A stretch of DNA of 64,000 nucleotides from Halorubrum persicum. Lineage in GTDB: Archaea; Halobacteriota; Halobacteria; Halobacteriales; Haloferacaceae. Of the stretch, positions 42,419 to 51,648 are shown one piece after another. The position numbers and the translations under genes were made by a program. The notes beneath the pieces are model-generated. The model searched no databases and was not told where the DNA came from. It was given only the letters and a program-made list of their open reading frames with translations. The stretch's first letter is position 1. Each line of letters starts with the position of its first letter. The DNA lies in NCBI RefSeq assembly GCF_002727125.1, contig NZ_NHOA01000147.1, forward strand, positions 18,290 to 82,289, given 5' to 3'.

Positions 42419-44124
42419 GCGACGCCGACTCACCCCACATCCTCTCCGAGCAGGGGAGCGAGGCCGGCGGCGCAGGAGGCGGCGCCGACGGAAGCGACGA
42501 GGACGGCGGCGAGGAGTTCCACGCCTTCTGGGCCGACGTGGTGGCGGACGAGGTAGAGGCGCGCGACCCGGACGAGCCGATCGTGATCAAGGGGGGCGTC
42601 TCCCCCTCTGGGGTCGCGCATCTCGGGAACTTCAACGAGATCATCCGGGGGTACTTCGTCGCGGCGGTGCTTCGCGAGCGGGGCCACGAGGTCCGGCAGG
42701 TGTTCACCTCCGACGACAAAGATCCGCTCCGCAAGCTCCCGCGGAAGCTGGCGAACGCGGACGGCGAGATCGTCGGGCTCGGCGAAGTGGACGCCGGCGC
42801 GCTCGGTCGGAACCTCGGGAAGCCGTACACCGCGATCCCGGACCCGTTCGGCGAGCGCGAGTCGTACGCCGCCCACTTCGCCGCGCTGCTGAAGGCCGAC
42901 GCCGACCGGCTGGACATCCCGGTCGAGATGGTCTCGAACACGGAGCTGTACGCCGACGGCGACTTCGACGACGTGACCCGGACCGTCCTCTCGGATCTCG
43001 ACGGGGTCCGCGAGGTGCTCTCGAAGTACCAGGATAAGGTCGACGGGGAGTACGTCCCGTTCAACCCGGTGTGCGCCGAGTGCGGGAAGATCACGGAGAC
43101 GGTGACGAGCGTCGACGCCGACGCCGGGACCGTCGCGTACGTCTGCACCGACATGGCGGTCGGCGACAACGTCATCGAGGGATGCGGTCACGAGGGAACC
43201 GCCACGTTCCGCGAGGGGAAGCTCCCGTGGCGGCTGGAGTGGCCCGGCCAGTGGGACGTGCTCGGCGTCGACTTCGAGCCGTTCGGAAAGGACCACGCGG
43301 AGGGCTCGTGGCCCTCCGGCGTCGACGTGGCGCGGAACGTGTTCGGGAGCGAGCCGCCGGTGCCGATGGTGTACGAGTGGTTCACGCTCAACGGCGAGCC
43401 GCTCTCCTCGTCGGCCGGCAACATCGTCACCGTCCCCGAACTGCTCGAGCTCCTCGAACCCGCGGTGCTCCGGTACTTCTTCGCGCTCCACCCGAAGAAG
43501 GCCCGAGACCTGGACATCGAGCGGCTCGACCAGCTCGTCGACCGCTTCGATCGGTTCGAGCGCGCGTACTTCGGCGAGGTCGACGACGAAGACCTGACCG
43601 CCTTCGCCGAGCGCGCCTATCCGTTCGTCGTCGGGCGCGCGGACGACCCGCCCGAGGAGAAGCCCGTCCGGCTCCCGTACACCTTCGCGGCCGTGCTCGG
43701 GATGGTCGACGACCCCGCCTTCCGCGAGCGGCTCGCCCGCGACGAGGGGCACATCCCCGACGACGCCGACGACGAGACTGTCGAGGCGGCGCTGGCCCGC
43801 GTCGAGAAGGCGCGCAGCTGGGCGGAACGCACCGGCAACGAGTACGACTACCGGCTTCAGACGGAGCTGCCCGACGTGGACTTCGACGGCGACATCGCGG
43901 CCGCGCTCGACGATCTCGCTGACTTCGTCGCTGCGGGCAACGACGGCGACGCGATCCAGTCGGAGATGTACGAGACGGCGCGCGCACACGACGTAGAGGT
44001 GAGCGACTTCTTCGCCGCCGGCTACCGCCTCTTCTTCGACGACACCCAGGGACCGCGGCTCGGCGAGTTCCTGGGCGAGCTCGAGCGCGACTACGTCGTG
44101 GCGCGGCTCCGGCGGGAGGCGTAG
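42415..44124 (+). CDS. lysS: Class I lysyl-tRNA synthetase
   Basis: 569 residues starting with GTG that overlaps the pyrH stop. The archaeal class I type: HIGH-like SGVAHLGNFNE (about 63-73), FTSDDKDPLRKLP, KMSKS-like PLSSSAGNIVT, a zinc knuckle at CAEC and CTD, and a C-terminal helical bundle. It charges tRNA-Lys. The class II enzyme is not present in this window. The 43 N-terminal residues are disordered. Confidence 0.94.
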   Translation: MSDADSPHILSEQGSEAGGAGGGADGSDEDGGEEFHAFWADVVADEVEARDPDEPIVIKGGVSPSGVAHLGNFNEIIRGYFVAAVLRERGHEVRQVFTSDDKDPLRKLPRKLANADGEIVGLGEVDAGALGRNLGKPYTAIPDPFGERESYAAHFAALLKADADRLDIPVEMVSNTELYADGDFDDVTRTVLSDLDGVREVLSKYQDKVDGEYVPFNPVCAECGKITETVTSVDADAGTVAYVCTDMAVGDNVIEGCGHEGTATFREGKLPWRLEWPGQWDVLGVDFEPFGKDHAEGSWPSGVDVARNVFGSEPPVPMVYEWFTLNGEPLSSSAGNIVTVPELLELLEPAVLRYFFALHPKKARDLDIERLDQLVDRFDRFERAYFGEVDDEDLTAFAERAYPFVVGRADDPPEEKPVRLPYTFAAVLGMVDDPAFRERLARDEGHIPDDADDETVEAALARVEKARSWAERTGNEYDYRLQTELPDVDFDGDIAAALDDLADFVAAGNDGDAIQSEMYETARAHDVEVSDFFAAGYRLFFDDTQGPRLGEFLGELERDYVVARLRREA

Positions 44125-44418
44125 ATGCCCGAGGACCGCTCGCTCGACGAGTTCGGCGGAGCGGGCGCGGACACCGGCGCGGCCGAAACCGGGACGGCCG
44201 GGGGCACAGACGACGAAACCGAGACGACCGAGACCCCAGACGACGACTCCTCATCCGCGGAGCCGGACGACGGGGAGAGTGTCGAGGAGCCGACGCCCGC
44301 CACGGCGACGGCGACGTGGACCGCCGGCGGCGCCGACTGCGAGCGGTGCGGCGACCGCGTCGAGCGCCGCTGGCTCGACGACGGGGACCGCGTCTGCCCC
44401 GACTGCAAGTCGTGGTGA
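44125..44418 (+). CDS. Acidic protein with C-terminal zinc ribbon, DUF7573-like
   Basis: 97 residues starting immediately after lysS. The N-terminal 70 residues are Asp/Glu/Thr-rich and probably disordered; the tail holds CERCGDRVERRW and CPDCKSW, a four-cysteine ribbon. The direct abutment makes it part of the pyrH-lysS operon, perhaps an accessory of translation. The DUF number is from memory. Confidence 0.7.
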   Translation: MPEDRSLDEFGGAGADTGAAETGTAGGTDDETETTETPDDDSSSAEPDDGESVEEPTPATATATWTAGGADCERCGDRVERRWLDDGDRVCPDCKSW

Positions 44419-44495
44419 CGCCGGTCAAAGTTTAATACCTCCCGGGGACTGCCGTTAGTTACGCCAGAAATTGTTCGAGGTTTAGTAGAGTATAA

Positions 44496-45503
44496 ATGAA
44501 ATTAGAATCCGATCTCGTCTTCGACCGATCCCCGCGGAAGCTCGCCGCCGCGTATCTCTGTCTGGGGTCGCTGTTCGTCGTCGCGGCGGACCTCGCGGTG
44601 GGGGCGGCGGTCGGATCGCTCTCGACGTGGACGCCGGCGCGTGTCGTCGACGGGTGGGCGTTGGTCGGCGCCTCGTCGCTGGTGCTCTACGGTGCGACGA
44701 CGTATCAGCGGCGGCGTGCGGTTTCCGCCCGGAGTGAGCTCGAAACCTCGAACCAGCAGCTGCAGGTGTTGAGCAGAGTGTTCCGCCACAACGTGCGGAA
44801 CGACCTCAACGTCATTCAGGGGTACACTGACCTGCTCGCCGACCGGGTCGAGGACGAGCGGAGCCAGGAGTGTCTGGAGACGATCCGGGAGACGACCGAC
44901 GACGTGGTCGAGATCAGCGAGAAACTGCGCGTCATCGAGGACGCGTCGCCCGCACCCCCGAGCGGACGGGTCGATCTCGCCGACGCGGTCCGCGAGGCGG
45001 CCGCGGAGGTCGACCGCGCGGACGTCGCGCTCACCGTCGACGCGCCGGCCGAAGCGTGGGTCCGCGCGGACGAGTCGATCGAGTACCCGATCCGAGAGGT
45101 GTTCGAGAACGCCGTCACGCACAACGACGAGTCGACGCGCCGGGTCGACGCCCGAGTCACCGAGCGCGGCTCGACGGTCTGCTTAGCGGTCAGTGACAAC
45201 GGCCCGGGGATCCCCGACGACGAGCGGGCGGTGTTGCGGGCCGAGGAGGAGACGCCGCTGTCGCACGCGAGCAGCATCGGGCTCTGGCTCGTCAAGTGGA
45301 TGTGCGAGACGCAGGGCGGAACCGTCGGCTTCGAGACGAACGACGACGGGACGACGGTCCGACTCCGGTTCGAGTCGGTCGATGACCCGGCGGGAACGGC
45401 ATCGACGGCGGAGGCGAGACAGCGGGCGTCGCGCGGGAGCGGTACGGCGCGAGCCGACACGGTCGCGGACGGAAGCGGGGAGAGACCGGTCGATAACGGC
45501 TGA
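44496..45503 (+). CDS. Membrane sensor histidine kinase
   Basis: 335 residues. Two N-terminal membrane helices (AAAYLCLGSLFVVAADLAVG and VVDGWALVGASSLVLYGATTY) are followed by a short coiled coil, the phospho-acceptor box FRHNVRNDLNVIQGYTDLL with the histidine near residue 98, and the ATPase domain (VFENAVTHND N-box, VSDNGPGIPDDE G1 box, SIGLWLVKWM G2 box). No PAS domain is present, so sensing may take place through the two helices. A response regulator is not next to it. TATA-like boxes lie 60 and 10 bases upstream. Confidence 0.9.
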   Translation: MKLESDLVFDRSPRKLAAAYLCLGSLFVVAADLAVGAAVGSLSTWTPARVVDGWALVGASSLVLYGATTYQRRRAVSARSELETSNQQLQVLSRVFRHNVRNDLNVIQGYTDLLADRVEDERSQECLETIRETTDDVVEISEKLRVIEDASPAPPSGRVDLADAVREAAAEVDRADVALTVDAPAEAWVRADESIEYPIREVFENAVTHNDESTRRVDARVTERGSTVCLAVSDNGPGIPDDERAVLRAEEETPLSHASSIGLWLVKWMCETQGGTVGFETNDDGTTVRLRFESVDDPAGTASTAEARQRASRGSGTARADTVADGSGERPVDNG

Positions 45504-45554
45504 GTGGAAGGTGAGCAGAAGAGGGGACAGAAGAGCGGAACCTCGACCGCGAAC

Positions 45555-45689
45555 CTAGTCGAGTTCCGTGATCGTCACCGCGTACACCGCCCCGCAGTTC
45601 CCGCATTCGACGTGGACCCCGCGGCTCGCCTCCCCGCGGGTGAACTCGGAGATCTCCTCCGAGCACGAGCACTCGAACTGGACTTTCAT
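45555..45689 (-). CDS. 44-residue zinc-ribbon protein
   Basis: Read on the minus strand: ATG at 45689, TAG at 45555. Begins MKVQFECSCSEEI; the second knuckle is VECGNCGAVYAV; C-x-C plus C-x-x-C give four likely zinc ligands. The TATA ATTTAAATACC at 45711-45721 is 27 bases from the ATG, so the gene is leaderless and well supported. Small haloarchaeal zinc proteins of this type are mostly unstudied. It lies between the histidine kinase and the DUF5808-like gene. Confidence 0.72.
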   Translation of the reverse strand: MKVQFECSCSEEISEFTRGEASRGVHVECGNCGAVYAVTITELD

Positions 45690-45710
45690 TGCCTTCGGTA
45701 CAGCCTTCTG

Positions 45711-45721
45711 GTATTTAAATG
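45711..45721 (-). promoter_or_regulatory. TATA box of the 44-residue zinc-ribbon gene
   Basis: ATTTAAATACC on the minus strand, centred 27 bases before the ATG at 45689. Confidence 0.6.
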
Positions 45722-45842
45722 ACGCCGTCCCGTAATCGCAACTGAAAACCGGTTCGCCGCGACCGGCTTCCGGACCGGGTGTCGGCGGCTCGTCAACGTC
45801 GTCAACGATCGGTCGGCGACCGCGCCCCGTCGGGGCCCCCGA

Positions 45843-46136
45843 TCAGTCGTCGTCGACGATCACTTCGACCGGCTCGTCGCTCCCGTCCGCGTCGTCGTCG
45901 GACGAGCTCGCGCCCCCCGAAGACTGCGTCTGCTGGTAGTAGAGCCCGCCGGCGACGGCGAGGACGATCCACGACCGCCAGTTCGCGAGGTTCAGCGTGT
46001 AGCCGATGCCGAACGGCTTCTCCACCAACATCCCCTTGCCGGGCTGCCAGTACGACGAGAGCAGCCGGCCGAGGCTCGGCCGCTCGAAGTTGTACGGGAT
46101 TCCGAGGATCTCCCCCGAAGACGGTTTGTCTGCCAT
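45843..46136 (-). CDS. DUF5808-like protein
   Basis: 97 residues. GIPYNFERPSLGRLLSSYWQPGKGMLVEKPFGIGYTLNLANWRSW followed by a helix IVLAVAGGLYY and an acidic tail; here named by positions 12-58. The motif IPYNFERPS and the GIGYTLN segment match a family that I know as DUF5808, found in archaea and bacteria. A single membrane-interacting helix at 60-72. The function is unknown. It ends the minus-strand block that begins with aIF2 gamma, but the gap of about 90 bases to Kae1 suggests its own message. Confidence 0.75.
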   Translation of the reverse strand: MADKPSSGEILGIPYNFERPSLGRLLSSYWQPGKGMLVEKPFGIGYTLNLANWRSWIVLAVAGGLYYQQTQSSGGASSSDDDADGSDEPVEVIVDDD

Positions 46137-46228
46137 ACCGGCATATCAGTCGCCGGGGATATAAAGCGTGGCGCAACTCGGCGCCGTTCGTCGTCTCCCG
46201 GCGGCTCACAGGTCCTCCGTCCCGCCGC

Positions 46229-47917
46229 TCACCGGTACCGGCCGCGCCCCTCCACGTCGCGGAGCCGGTCGAGAACGCCCTCGTCGCCGACCGCCGCGTA
46301 CCCGGCCTCGAACGCCTCGATCAGCGGTTCCGGGTCGGTCGCTGTCGCGCGGACGGAGCCCTCGAACACGTGGAGGTCCATCGCGTGGTCCTCGACGTGA
46401 CCGGTGTGGTACGCGAGCCCGAAGTCGATGAGCGCGGTCCGGTCGTCCTCGGTCGCGGCAGCCGACTCCTGCGGCGCTGCCCGCACCCCGACTCGCGCGT
46501 TTCGCGTGGTGGGGTCCCCGTGAACGATCCCCGCCGCGTGGAGCCGCGCGAGGTGCCGACCAACCGACCGCGCGTGCACCGTCCCTTCGTCGACGGCGGC
46601 GAGGTCGCGGTCGCCGACGTGCTGGAGCGTCAGCGTCGCCCGTTGCACGTCGGCGTCGTGCACCAGCGGCGTCGGCACCCCCGCCCGGCGCGCCTCGCTC
46701 GTCAGTCTGGCCTCCGCGACCGTCCGATCACGCCTGAGCGTCCGGTCGAGTTCGGGGTGGCGGTACGTCTTCGGGACGCGTCGCTTGATCACGCGGCGAC
46801 CACCGGCGCCGTCCGCTTCGGAGACGAACTCCACCGTCGCTTCGGCGCCCCGCCGGTCGGCATCGGTCCCGTCGGCATCCGATCCGGGACCGCGTCCGCG
46901 AGCGACGGACTCGCCGGACCGCCACGTCACGGGCACCTGATCCGGACGGAAGTTCGGGTCGATCGCGGATTCGGGGATCGGGACGGTGTCGCCGGCCCGC
47001 GCCATCTTCGCCCCCAACACGGCGATCATTCCCGCGTTGTCGCGGAGGAAACGGGGCTCCGGCGCGTGGAACCTCGCGCCGCGTTCCGCACACATGGAGG
47101 CCAGCATCTCGCGGAGCCGGTCGTTCTGCGCGACCCCGCCGCCCAACACGATCTCGTCGGCGCCCGTCAGCGAGAGGGCGCGCTCCGAGACCTCCGTCAG
47201 CATCGCGAACACGTGCTCCTGCAGCGAAAAGCAGATCTTCTCGACGGGGACCCCGTCGTCGTACGCGTCGTTCGCCGCGGAGCTGATCCCGGAGAAGGAG
47301 AAGTCCATCCCCTTGACGACGTACGGGAGGTCGAGGAGATCGCCCGAGTGCTCCTCGGCGTACCGCCGCGCCGCCGCCTCGACCTTCGGGCCGCCGGGGT
47401 GGTCCCAGCCGACGTGACGAGTGAACTTGTCTATCGCGTTGCCGACCCCGGCGTCCATCGTTTCGCCGAGCACGCGGTAGCGTCCGTCGTGGTAGCCGAG
47501 GAGGTGGGCGTTCGCGCCGGAGGCGTTCAGACACACCGGGTTCTCGAAGCCGGACTGGTGGCGACCGATCTCGAGGTGCGCCACCATGTGGTTGACGCCG
47601 ACGAGCGGCACGTCGAGCGCCCCCGCGAGCGACCGAGCGGCCGTGCCGACGGTGCGGAGACAGGGTCCGAGCCCCGGCCCCTTCGAGAAGGCGACCGCGT
47701 CGATCGCGTCCGGGCCGTGTTCGTCCTCGGCCGCGGTGAGCACCGCGTCGACGACCCCGGGGATCGCCTCGGACATGTGCTCGGCCGCCTCGCGCGGGTG
47801 AATGCCGCCGCTGTCCGGCTCGTACGGGTCAGATTCAATGAGAACGGAGTCGGCCTCGGCGTCGTACAGGGCGGCGCTTGCACACCACGCGGTCCCCTCG
47901 ATGCCGAGAACGCGCAT
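46229..47917 (-). CDS. kae1-bud32: Fused Kae1-Bud32 (KEOPS core)
   Basis: 562 residues. Residues 1-325 are Kae1/TsaD, which makes the t6A modification of tRNA: His110 and His114 in NHMVAHLEIG bind metal and NASGANAHLL plus GIIS-type loops bind ATP. Residues about 355-560 are the kinase Bud32 (VIKRRVPKTYRHP lysine loop, IVHGDPTTRNARVG catalytic loop, LIDFGLAYHT). The fusion is typical of haloarchaea and Methanocaldococcus. It starts nine bases after rps24e. An acidic linker joins the two halves. Confidence 0.96.
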   Translation of the reverse strand: MRVLGIEGTAWCASAALYDAEADSVLIESDPYEPDSGGIHPREAAEHMSEAIPGVVDAVLTAAEDEHGPDAIDAVAFSKGPGLGPCLRTVGTAARSLAGALDVPLVGVNHMVAHLEIGRHQSGFENPVCLNASGANAHLLGYHDGRYRVLGETMDAGVGNAIDKFTRHVGWDHPGGPKVEAAARRYAEEHSGDLLDLPYVVKGMDFSFSGISSAANDAYDDGVPVEKICFSLQEHVFAMLTEVSERALSLTGADEIVLGGGVAQNDRLREMLASMCAERGARFHAPEPRFLRDNAGMIAVLGAKMARAGDTVPIPESAIDPNFRPDQVPVTWRSGESVARGRGPGSDADGTDADRRGAEATVEFVSEADGAGGRRVIKRRVPKTYRHPELDRTLRRDRTVAEARLTSEARRAGVPTPLVHDADVQRATLTLQHVGDRDLAAVDEGTVHARSVGRHLARLHAAGIVHGDPTTRNARVGVRAAPQESAAATEDDRTALIDFGLAYHTGHVEDHAMDLHVFEGSVRATATDPEPLIEAFEAGYAAVGDEGVLDRLRDVEGRGRYR

Positions 47918-47926
47918 CCGGCGTGG

Positions 47927-48235
47927 TCAGGCCTCTTCGGCGTCCGCGTCGCCCTCGCCGCCGATCTTGTTGCGTTCGAGCATGTACTCCTGCTCGACAT
48001 CGAGCGCGTCCTCCGCGTTGTCGTACACCTTCGCGTAGCCGACCGTCTTGCGCATGCCGAACTTCGTGTCCAGTTCGTGGACGACGACCTCCTCGGAGGC
48101 CTTGTCCAGCTTGGCCGCGAGCGAGTCACGGACCGACAGACGGGAAGGCGTCGCCTCCTCGTGGGTCGTCTCGAAACGAATGTCCGTGCGGTGCAACATC
48201 GGGTTCTCCTCTTCGGAGATGATATCGACGTCCAT
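47927..48235 (-). CDS. rps24e: Ribosomal protein S24e
   Basis: 102 residues, normal length. The sequence starts with the family pattern IISEEENPMLHRTDIRFETTHEEATPSR, and VVHELDTKFGMRKTVGYAKVYD identifies S24e. An acidic C-terminal tail. It is followed directly by kae1-bud32; in many haloarchaea a short rps27ae gene lies between them, and it is missing here. Confidence 0.96.
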   Translation of the reverse strand: MDVDIISEEENPMLHRTDIRFETTHEEATPSRLSVRDSLAAKLDKASEEVVVHELDTKFGMRKTVGYAKVYDNAEDALDVEQEYMLERNKIGGEGDADAEEA

Positions 48236-48330
48236 GGTTCAGTTACGGGTATATCGCCTCGAAAGCTGTAAAAGGATTTCGAAGCGGGGGTGCTGCCGGC
48301 GGCGAGCGTTCGGCGGTCTCCGCCCGGATC

Positions 48331-48909
48331 TCACGTATCTCCGCCGGGGCTCCGGCCGAGCGCCTTGTAGGCCGCCTCGATGTCGCCGTCGAGCGCCTCG
48401 AACAGCTCTCGGGCGTTCTCGCGGGTCTCCGGCGTGACCGCGACGCGGACCATCCCCTCGCCCGGCTGACCGTAGACGACGCTCGCACCGTCGGGGGCGG
48501 CGAGAATCGCCGGGAGGGTGGCCAGATCCTCTTCTCCGGTCACCTCGATGATAACCGGGTCGTCGTCGGAGAGCGCCTCGGAGAGCGCTTCGAACAGTTC
48601 CGCCGACAGCGACGCGGGGGGGTTCTCCACCGGGATCCGGCGGGCGTTCGCGGCCGTGAGCGCGGACTCGATCGCCGCGTCGACCGCCTCGCGCTCGGTC
48701 TTTCCGTCGATCAGCGCGACGTCGGGGACGCGCCCCGCCTCCCGCAGGTGGTAGGTGACCACGTCACCGACCGCGATGATGGGGGCGTCGGGCGCGACCC
48801 GCTCGCCGCGGGTCTCCGCCGCCCCCGCGAGCAGTTCGTCGGCGTCCGTCGTCACCGGGCCGAGCGGCTCCTTGAACGCGTCGCGCAGCGAGTCGGGGAG
48901 TGTGAGCAT
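48331..48909 (-). CDS. GTP-dependent dephospho-CoA kinase
   Basis: 192 residues. The archaeal DUF359 family: LRDAFKEPLGPVTTD, IIAVGDVVTYHLREAGRVPDVALIDGKTERE, PVENPPASLS, VTGEEDLATLPAILAAPDGASVVYGQPGEGMVRV. It makes the last step of coenzyme A synthesis, using GTP. In the archaeal cluster it follows spt4 as here. The start is ATG at 48909. Confidence 0.9.
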   Translation of the reverse strand: MLTLPDSLRDAFKEPLGPVTTDADELLAGAAETRGERVAPDAPIIAVGDVVTYHLREAGRVPDVALIDGKTEREAVDAAIESALTAANARRIPVENPPASLSAELFEALSEALSDDDPVIIEVTGEEDLATLPAILAAPDGASVVYGQPGEGMVRVAVTPETRENARELFEALDGDIEAAYKALGRSPGGDT

Positions 48910-48949
48910 GGTGGAGTGGTGGCCGAAACCGTCGCCGCGAACCGCCGTC

Positions 48950-49147
48950 CTATCTGACTTTCAGCGCGTACGAGCCGGGCTTCGTGACGTTCATCTCGTC
49001 CGCGATCTGGCTCTCCTCGGGCTGGGTGATGATGACGTAGCCCGCCCAGTCCTCGGTGAGCGACGACGACCCGCAGTGTTCGCAGGTCTGTGAGTCGGGG
49101 TCGTTGACGTGGTGGCACTCACGACACGCCAGGCGGTCTTCGGCCAT
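48950..49147 (-). CDS. spt4: Transcription elongation factor Spt4
   Basis: 65 residues. A four-cysteine zinc site (CRECHHVND, then CEHCGS) and the partner-binding sheet (WAGYVIITQPEES, IADEMNV). It pairs with Spt5 to clamp RNA polymerase on DNA. Also annotated as RNA polymerase subunit E''. The ATG overlaps the last base of rpo7. Confidence 0.94.
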   Translation of the reverse strand: MAEDRLACRECHHVNDPDSQTCEHCGSSSLTEDWAGYVIITQPEESQIADEMNVTKPGSYALKVR

Positions 49148-49722
49148 CAGTCGGCCTCCTCACCGGTCTGTTCGCGGTGTTGTCGCTGCCCCTCCAACCA
49201 CTCGTGTTTCCCGAGGCCGGGCTGTTTGGCGGTGAGCCCGATCTTCGAGTCGCGCGGGTTGCGCTCGTCGATGCTCTTGGTCACCACGCGCACCCGGACG
49301 GCGTCGTCGACGCCGAGGGTCTTGTCGGAGTCGGAGGAAGCGAGCTGCTGGTTCGCCCCGTCAAAGGTGAGGTACTCGTCGGTGATCTGCGAGACGTGCA
49401 GCAGGCCGTCGACCGGGCCGATGCCGACGAAGGCACCGAACTCGACCGTCTCGACGACCGTGCCGTCGGCGACCTCCTGCATGTCCGGGTCGTACGTCAG
49501 CGCGTCGAACTCGGCCTCGTAGTAGACGCCGGGGCGGTTGTGCAACACCGCGCCGTCGCCGATGTCGTGGACCTCGATGACGCTCACGACGCTCCCCACG
49601 TCCTCGTCCATTCGTCCTTCCAGTTTGTCCTGCAGCAGGGCTTTCACCCGCTCGTCGGTGACGTCCGCCAGGTGTTTCGGCGGCACCTCCACCGTATCCT
49701 TGAGTCGAACTCGTTTGTACAT
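49147..49722 (-). CDS. rpo7: DNA-directed RNA polymerase subunit Rpo7 (E')
   Basis: 191 residues. The N-terminal tip-associated domain (MYKRVRLKDTVEVPPKHL) and the S1 domain (VETVEFGAFVGIGPVDGLLHVSQITDEYLTF) are complete. It forms the stalk of RNA polymerase with Rpo4. It is co-transcribed with spt4 (overlap by one base) and lies behind the PIN gene. Confidence 0.95.
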   Translation of the reverse strand: MYKRVRLKDTVEVPPKHLADVTDERVKALLQDKLEGRMDEDVGSVVSVIEVHDIGDGAVLHNRPGVYYEAEFDALTYDPDMQEVADGTVVETVEFGAFVGIGPVDGLLHVSQITDEYLTFDGANQQLASSDSDKTLGVDDAVRVRVVTKSIDERNPRDSKIGLTAKQPGLGKHEWLEGQRQHREQTGEEAD

Positions 49723-49744
49723 ATTCGTTGGTTGTCCGCGTCCG

Positions 49745-50215
49745 CTAGGGTTCCGTTATCGCCAGTGTGTTCCGACCCCTTAAACCGATTACTGGTGCGC
49801 CCGCCTCCAGCACTCGGTTCGCCAGCGGTCGATCGTTGGTGACGACGCCGTCGACCCGGCCCTCGGAGACCAGTTCGACCAGCGCGTCGTCGGCGTACGA
49901 TTCTGTCGTCTCCACCGCTTCCGCCCGGGTCGCGAGGTCCGCGCCCACGCTCGCCGCGGTCGCCGCCTCGCCGTTGCCGCCCTGCAGCCGGTCCAGCTCC
50001 GACACGACCGCCGTCGGGACCACGACCTCGTAGGCGCCGAGGAGCCGATCGAGCTCCTCGAACAGCCGGAGGTCGGCCTCGACCGGCGCCATCAGGGCGC
50101 TCGCGTCGAGCGCGACGAGCGGAGCGCCGTCGGGACCGTCTCCCGCGAGCCCCTCGGAACGGGCGCCGCCCGCGGGAGTCGGCTCCGGATCGTCCGCGCG
50201 GGCGTCGTCGACCAC
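49745..50215 (-). CDS. PIN-domain protein
   Basis: 156 residues from GTG at 50215. The N-terminal 35 residues are acidic and disordered; then VALDASALMAPVEADLRLFEELD with the first Asp, VVSELDRL with the acidic pair, and YADDALVELVSEGRVDGVVTNDRPLANRVLEAGAPVIGLRG complete a PIN fold (Asp at ADD and TND). It is close to the family found between aIF2 gamma and rpo7 in archaea and related to the Nob1/FCF1 type; an RNA-cleaving role in ribosome processing has been suggested. No antitoxin is adjacent, and its place in a translation operon argues against a toxin. Confidence 0.85.
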   Translation of the reverse strand: MVDDARADDPEPTPAGGARSEGLAGDGPDGAPLVALDASALMAPVEADLRLFEELDRLLGAYEVVVPTAVVSELDRLQGGNGEAATAASVGADLATRAEAVETTESYADDALVELVSEGRVDGVVTNDRPLANRVLEAGAPVIGLRGRNTLAITEP

Positions 50216-50216
50216 G

Positions 50217-51461
50217 CTACGACAGCGTCCCGACGCCGATGAGCCGCCAGCGCGCGCCGACGCGCCGGTTGATCGCGATCTGAGCGCCCTCCTCGGCGCA
50301 GACCGGACGCTTGAGGCTCACTTCGCACTCGCCGTCGCGGGCGCTCGTCACCGCGCCGACCGTGGTCGCGGTGCCGACCGTGAGCATCAGCGGCTCGCCG
50401 GTGTTGATGTCCTCGATGTCGCTCTCGCCGCTTTCGTCGTCCTCCTTCCCGACGACGCGGTCGAGGAGGTCGACCTGCATCTCGAACTCGTTGCGCGTCG
50501 GCGGGAGCGTGCCGGGCTCGCCGGCGACCTGTCCCGCGAGCGCGTCGCCCTTCGTCAGGCTCGGGTCGAGTCCGGTGCCGACGCCGAGCAGCCCGCCCGG
50601 ACGGGCGGACTCCACGTCGTTGCTGCCGGCCTGCAGCGAGCGCACCGTCGTTTCGAGCGGGCGCCACTCCGTCTGGCCCTCTTCGTCGACCTCGCGGCCG
50701 GGTCGGATCTCCAGCCCGTCGCCGACGGACAGCTCGCCGCTGACGAGCGAGCCGCCGACGACCCCGCCCTTGAGGTCCGCAGCGGTCGCGCCCGGACGGT
50801 TGATGTCGAACGAGCGGGCCGCGTACATGCGGGCGCTCTCGCCCGGGTCGCGGTCGGGGGTCGGGATCTCCGTCTCGATGGCGTCGATGAGCAGGTCGAG
50901 GTTGACCTCCTGTTGCGCGGAAACGGGGACGATCGGCGCGTCCTCCGCGACCGTGCCCTCGACGAACTCCTGGATCTGCTGGTAGTTGTCCACCGCGCGG
51001 TCGCGGTCGACCAGGTCGACCTTGTTCTGCGCGATGACGACGTTCTCGATCCCGATGAGATCGAGCGCCATCAGGTGCTCTTCCGTCTGCGCCTGCGGGA
51101 CGTCTTCGGTCGCGCTCACGACGAGCACGGCGCCGTCCATGATCGATGCGCCGGAGAGCATCGTCGCCATCAGCGTCTCGTGGCCCGGCGCGTCGACGAA
51201 CGAGACCGTCCGAATCGGCTCGCTCTCGGAGCCGTCCTCGCACTCCTCGTCGACGGTGTAACACTCGGGCGCGTCGACGCCGGGACAGCGCCGGAACGTC
51301 GCGTCCGCGTATCCCAGCCGGATCGAGATGCCGCGTTTCATTTCCTCGCTGTGCTGGTCGGTCCACGAGCCGGACAACGCCTGCACGAGCGTCGTCTTCC
51401 CGTGGTCGACGTGACCGACGAGACCGATGTTCACCTCCGGTTGTGTGTTGGCTTCAGTCAC
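50217..51461 (-). CDS. eif2g: Translation initiation factor aIF2 gamma
   Basis: 414 residues from a GTG at 51461, not from the frame's earlier ATG. G1 [11 protein letters not shown]3 [15 protein letters not shown] and the zinc knuckle [16 protein letters not shown] are in place. The GTPase delivers initiator Met-tRNA to the ribosome. A Shine-Dalgarno-like GGAGGT lies about 8 bases before the GTG, and a TATA-like GCATAAGAC lies 28 bases upstream of it. The PIN gene starts one base after its stop. Confidence 0.96.
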   Translation of the reverse strand: MTEANTQPEVNIGLVGHVDHGKTTLVQALSGSWTDQHSEEMKRGISIRLGYADATFRRCPGVDAPECYTVDEECEDGSESEPIRTVSFVDAPGHETLMATMLSGASIMDGAVLVVSATEDVPQAQTEEHLMALDLIGIENVVIAQNKVDLVDRDRAVDNYQQIQEFVEGTVAEDAPIVPVSAQQEVNLDLLIDAIETEIPTPDRDPGESARMYAARSFDINRPGATAADLKGGVVGGSLVSGELSVGDGLEIRPGREVDEEGQTEWRPLETTVRSLQAGSNDVESARPGGLLGVGTGLDPSLTKGDALAGQVAGEPGTLPPTRNEFEMQVDLLDRVVGKEDDESGESDIEDINTGEPLMLTVGTATTVGAVTSARDGECEVSLKRPVCAEEGAQIAINRRVGARWRLIGVGTLS

Positions 51462-51648
51462 TGTTGGACCTCCTAACGGAGTAGTCTTATGCGAAATTCG
51501 CCCCGTGCGAGTGATAAAGTTGCTGTTATAGCCGCGGAAGACACCCGGTGGCGGGGGAGGGGACGACGCCGCCGACACCGGCGGCGGCTCGCGAGCGCCT
51601 CCCGGTCCGACGCCGATTTACGAGCCGGGGTCGTAGGGCGGCTCACCA

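Noticed and set aside
47927..48235. rps27ae hidden in another frame near rps24e
   Set aside because: No C-x-x-C...C-x-x-C reading was found between 47900 and 48330 on either strand.
49745..50215. VapC-type toxin
   Set aside because: The PIN protein sits in a conserved translation/transcription operon and there is no antitoxin gene next to it.
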